Below are positions 14,743 through 14,765 of a DNA stretch of 14,765 nt, in pieces. Location: positions 1,190 to 15,954 of the forward strand of contig DISF01000035.1 of the NCBI GenBank assembly GCA_002421985.1, read 5' to 3'. Numbering within the stretch: the stretch's first letter is position 1; each line of letters opens with the position of its first letter. The translations under genes and the position numbers were made by a program. The notes under the pieces are model-generated. The model saw nothing but the letters and a program-made list of their open reading frames with translations. It ran no database searches and had not been told where the DNA came from. This stretch comes from Roseovarius sp. UBA6217 (lineage in GTDB: Bacteria; Pseudomonadota; Alphaproteobacteria; Rhodobacterales; Rhodobacteraceae).

Positions 14743-14765
14743 TAGGGCCTGTGGACATTCATCTT
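14742..14765. mobile_element. Possible terminus of an IS5-family (IS427-like) insertion sequence
   Basis: The window ends in CTAG followed by GGCCTGTGGACATTCATCTT. CTAG is rare in such genomes and is a favoured target of IS5-family groups with YTAR/TA duplication, and the following bases resemble, from memory, terminal repeats of that family (CTGTGGACATTC type). Only the first 20 or so bases are present, so no transposase or second end can be seen. Treat as a lead. Confidence 0.3.

Noticed and set aside
13978..14745. 255-codon plus-strand frame opposite the unknown gene at 13930-14742
   Set aside because: Arg/Gln/Gly/His-rich composition; the minus-strand frame has realistic helices and a hydrophobic segment.

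Overview
The window is about 14.8 kb of GC-rich DNA, densely coded, with short overlaps between genes. Gene order and protein style (lptF-lptG-lptD-surA-pdxA-rsmA divergent from pepA-holC, a short chi subunit, GTG starts, AAG-rich intergenic motif) suggest a marine-type alphaproteobacterium of the Rhodobacterales (Roseobacter relatives). This assignment is inferred from gene content and protein style, not from a database search.

Layout. Positions 1-166 hold no confident gene: a possible 38-codon mini-ORF and an intergenic motif typical of the group. Positions 167-2410 (+) form a three-gene sulfur cassette: an exported two-domain rhodanese, a YeeE/YedE (TsuA-like) sulfur-compound permease, and a 58-residue small membrane or exported protein, linked by a 7-bp gap and an ATGA overlap. 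A roughly 109-bp bipartite palindromic element (2406-2514) separates this cassette from the convergent pepA-holC pair (3017-4486 and 2559-3017, both -). A 126-bp divergent promoter region (4487-4612) then leads into a six-gene (+) operon, 4613-12134: lptF, lptG, lptD, surA, pdxA, rsmA. Consecutive genes overlap at stop/start codons or nearly touch. After rsmA comes a convergent region with several palindromes (12135-12258). Then three (-) genes follow: an unknown protein with a C-terminal membrane segment (12246-12908), an MltB-type lytic transglycosylase (12996-13832), and an unknown membrane-associated protein (13930-14742) whose 5' end meets what may be the end of an insertion sequence at a CTAG site.

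How the genes work together. LptF and LptG are the permease half of the LPS export ABC transporter. LptD is the outer-membrane translocon that receives the LPS, and SurA is the periplasmic chaperone that LptD depends on for folding. PdxA (vitamin B6) and RsmA (16S rRNA dimethylation) are the long-known passengers of the lptD-surA operon. In E. coli the pepA-holC/lptFG block and the lptD-surA-pdxA-rsmA block are separate loci; here they are continuous, so inner- and outer-membrane LPS transport parts are probably co-transcribed. The sulfur cassette looks like a thiosulfate or sulfane-sulfur acquisition unit.

Most of the window is core genome. The points most worth a second look are the bipartite repeat that supplies the stop codon of the 58-aa gene, the G9 tract at the pdxA/rsmA junction (a -1 slip would fuse the two proteins), the small His/Cys peptide in the sulfur cassette, and the possible IS junction at the right edge. 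I did not find a clear, wholly new multi-gene system.
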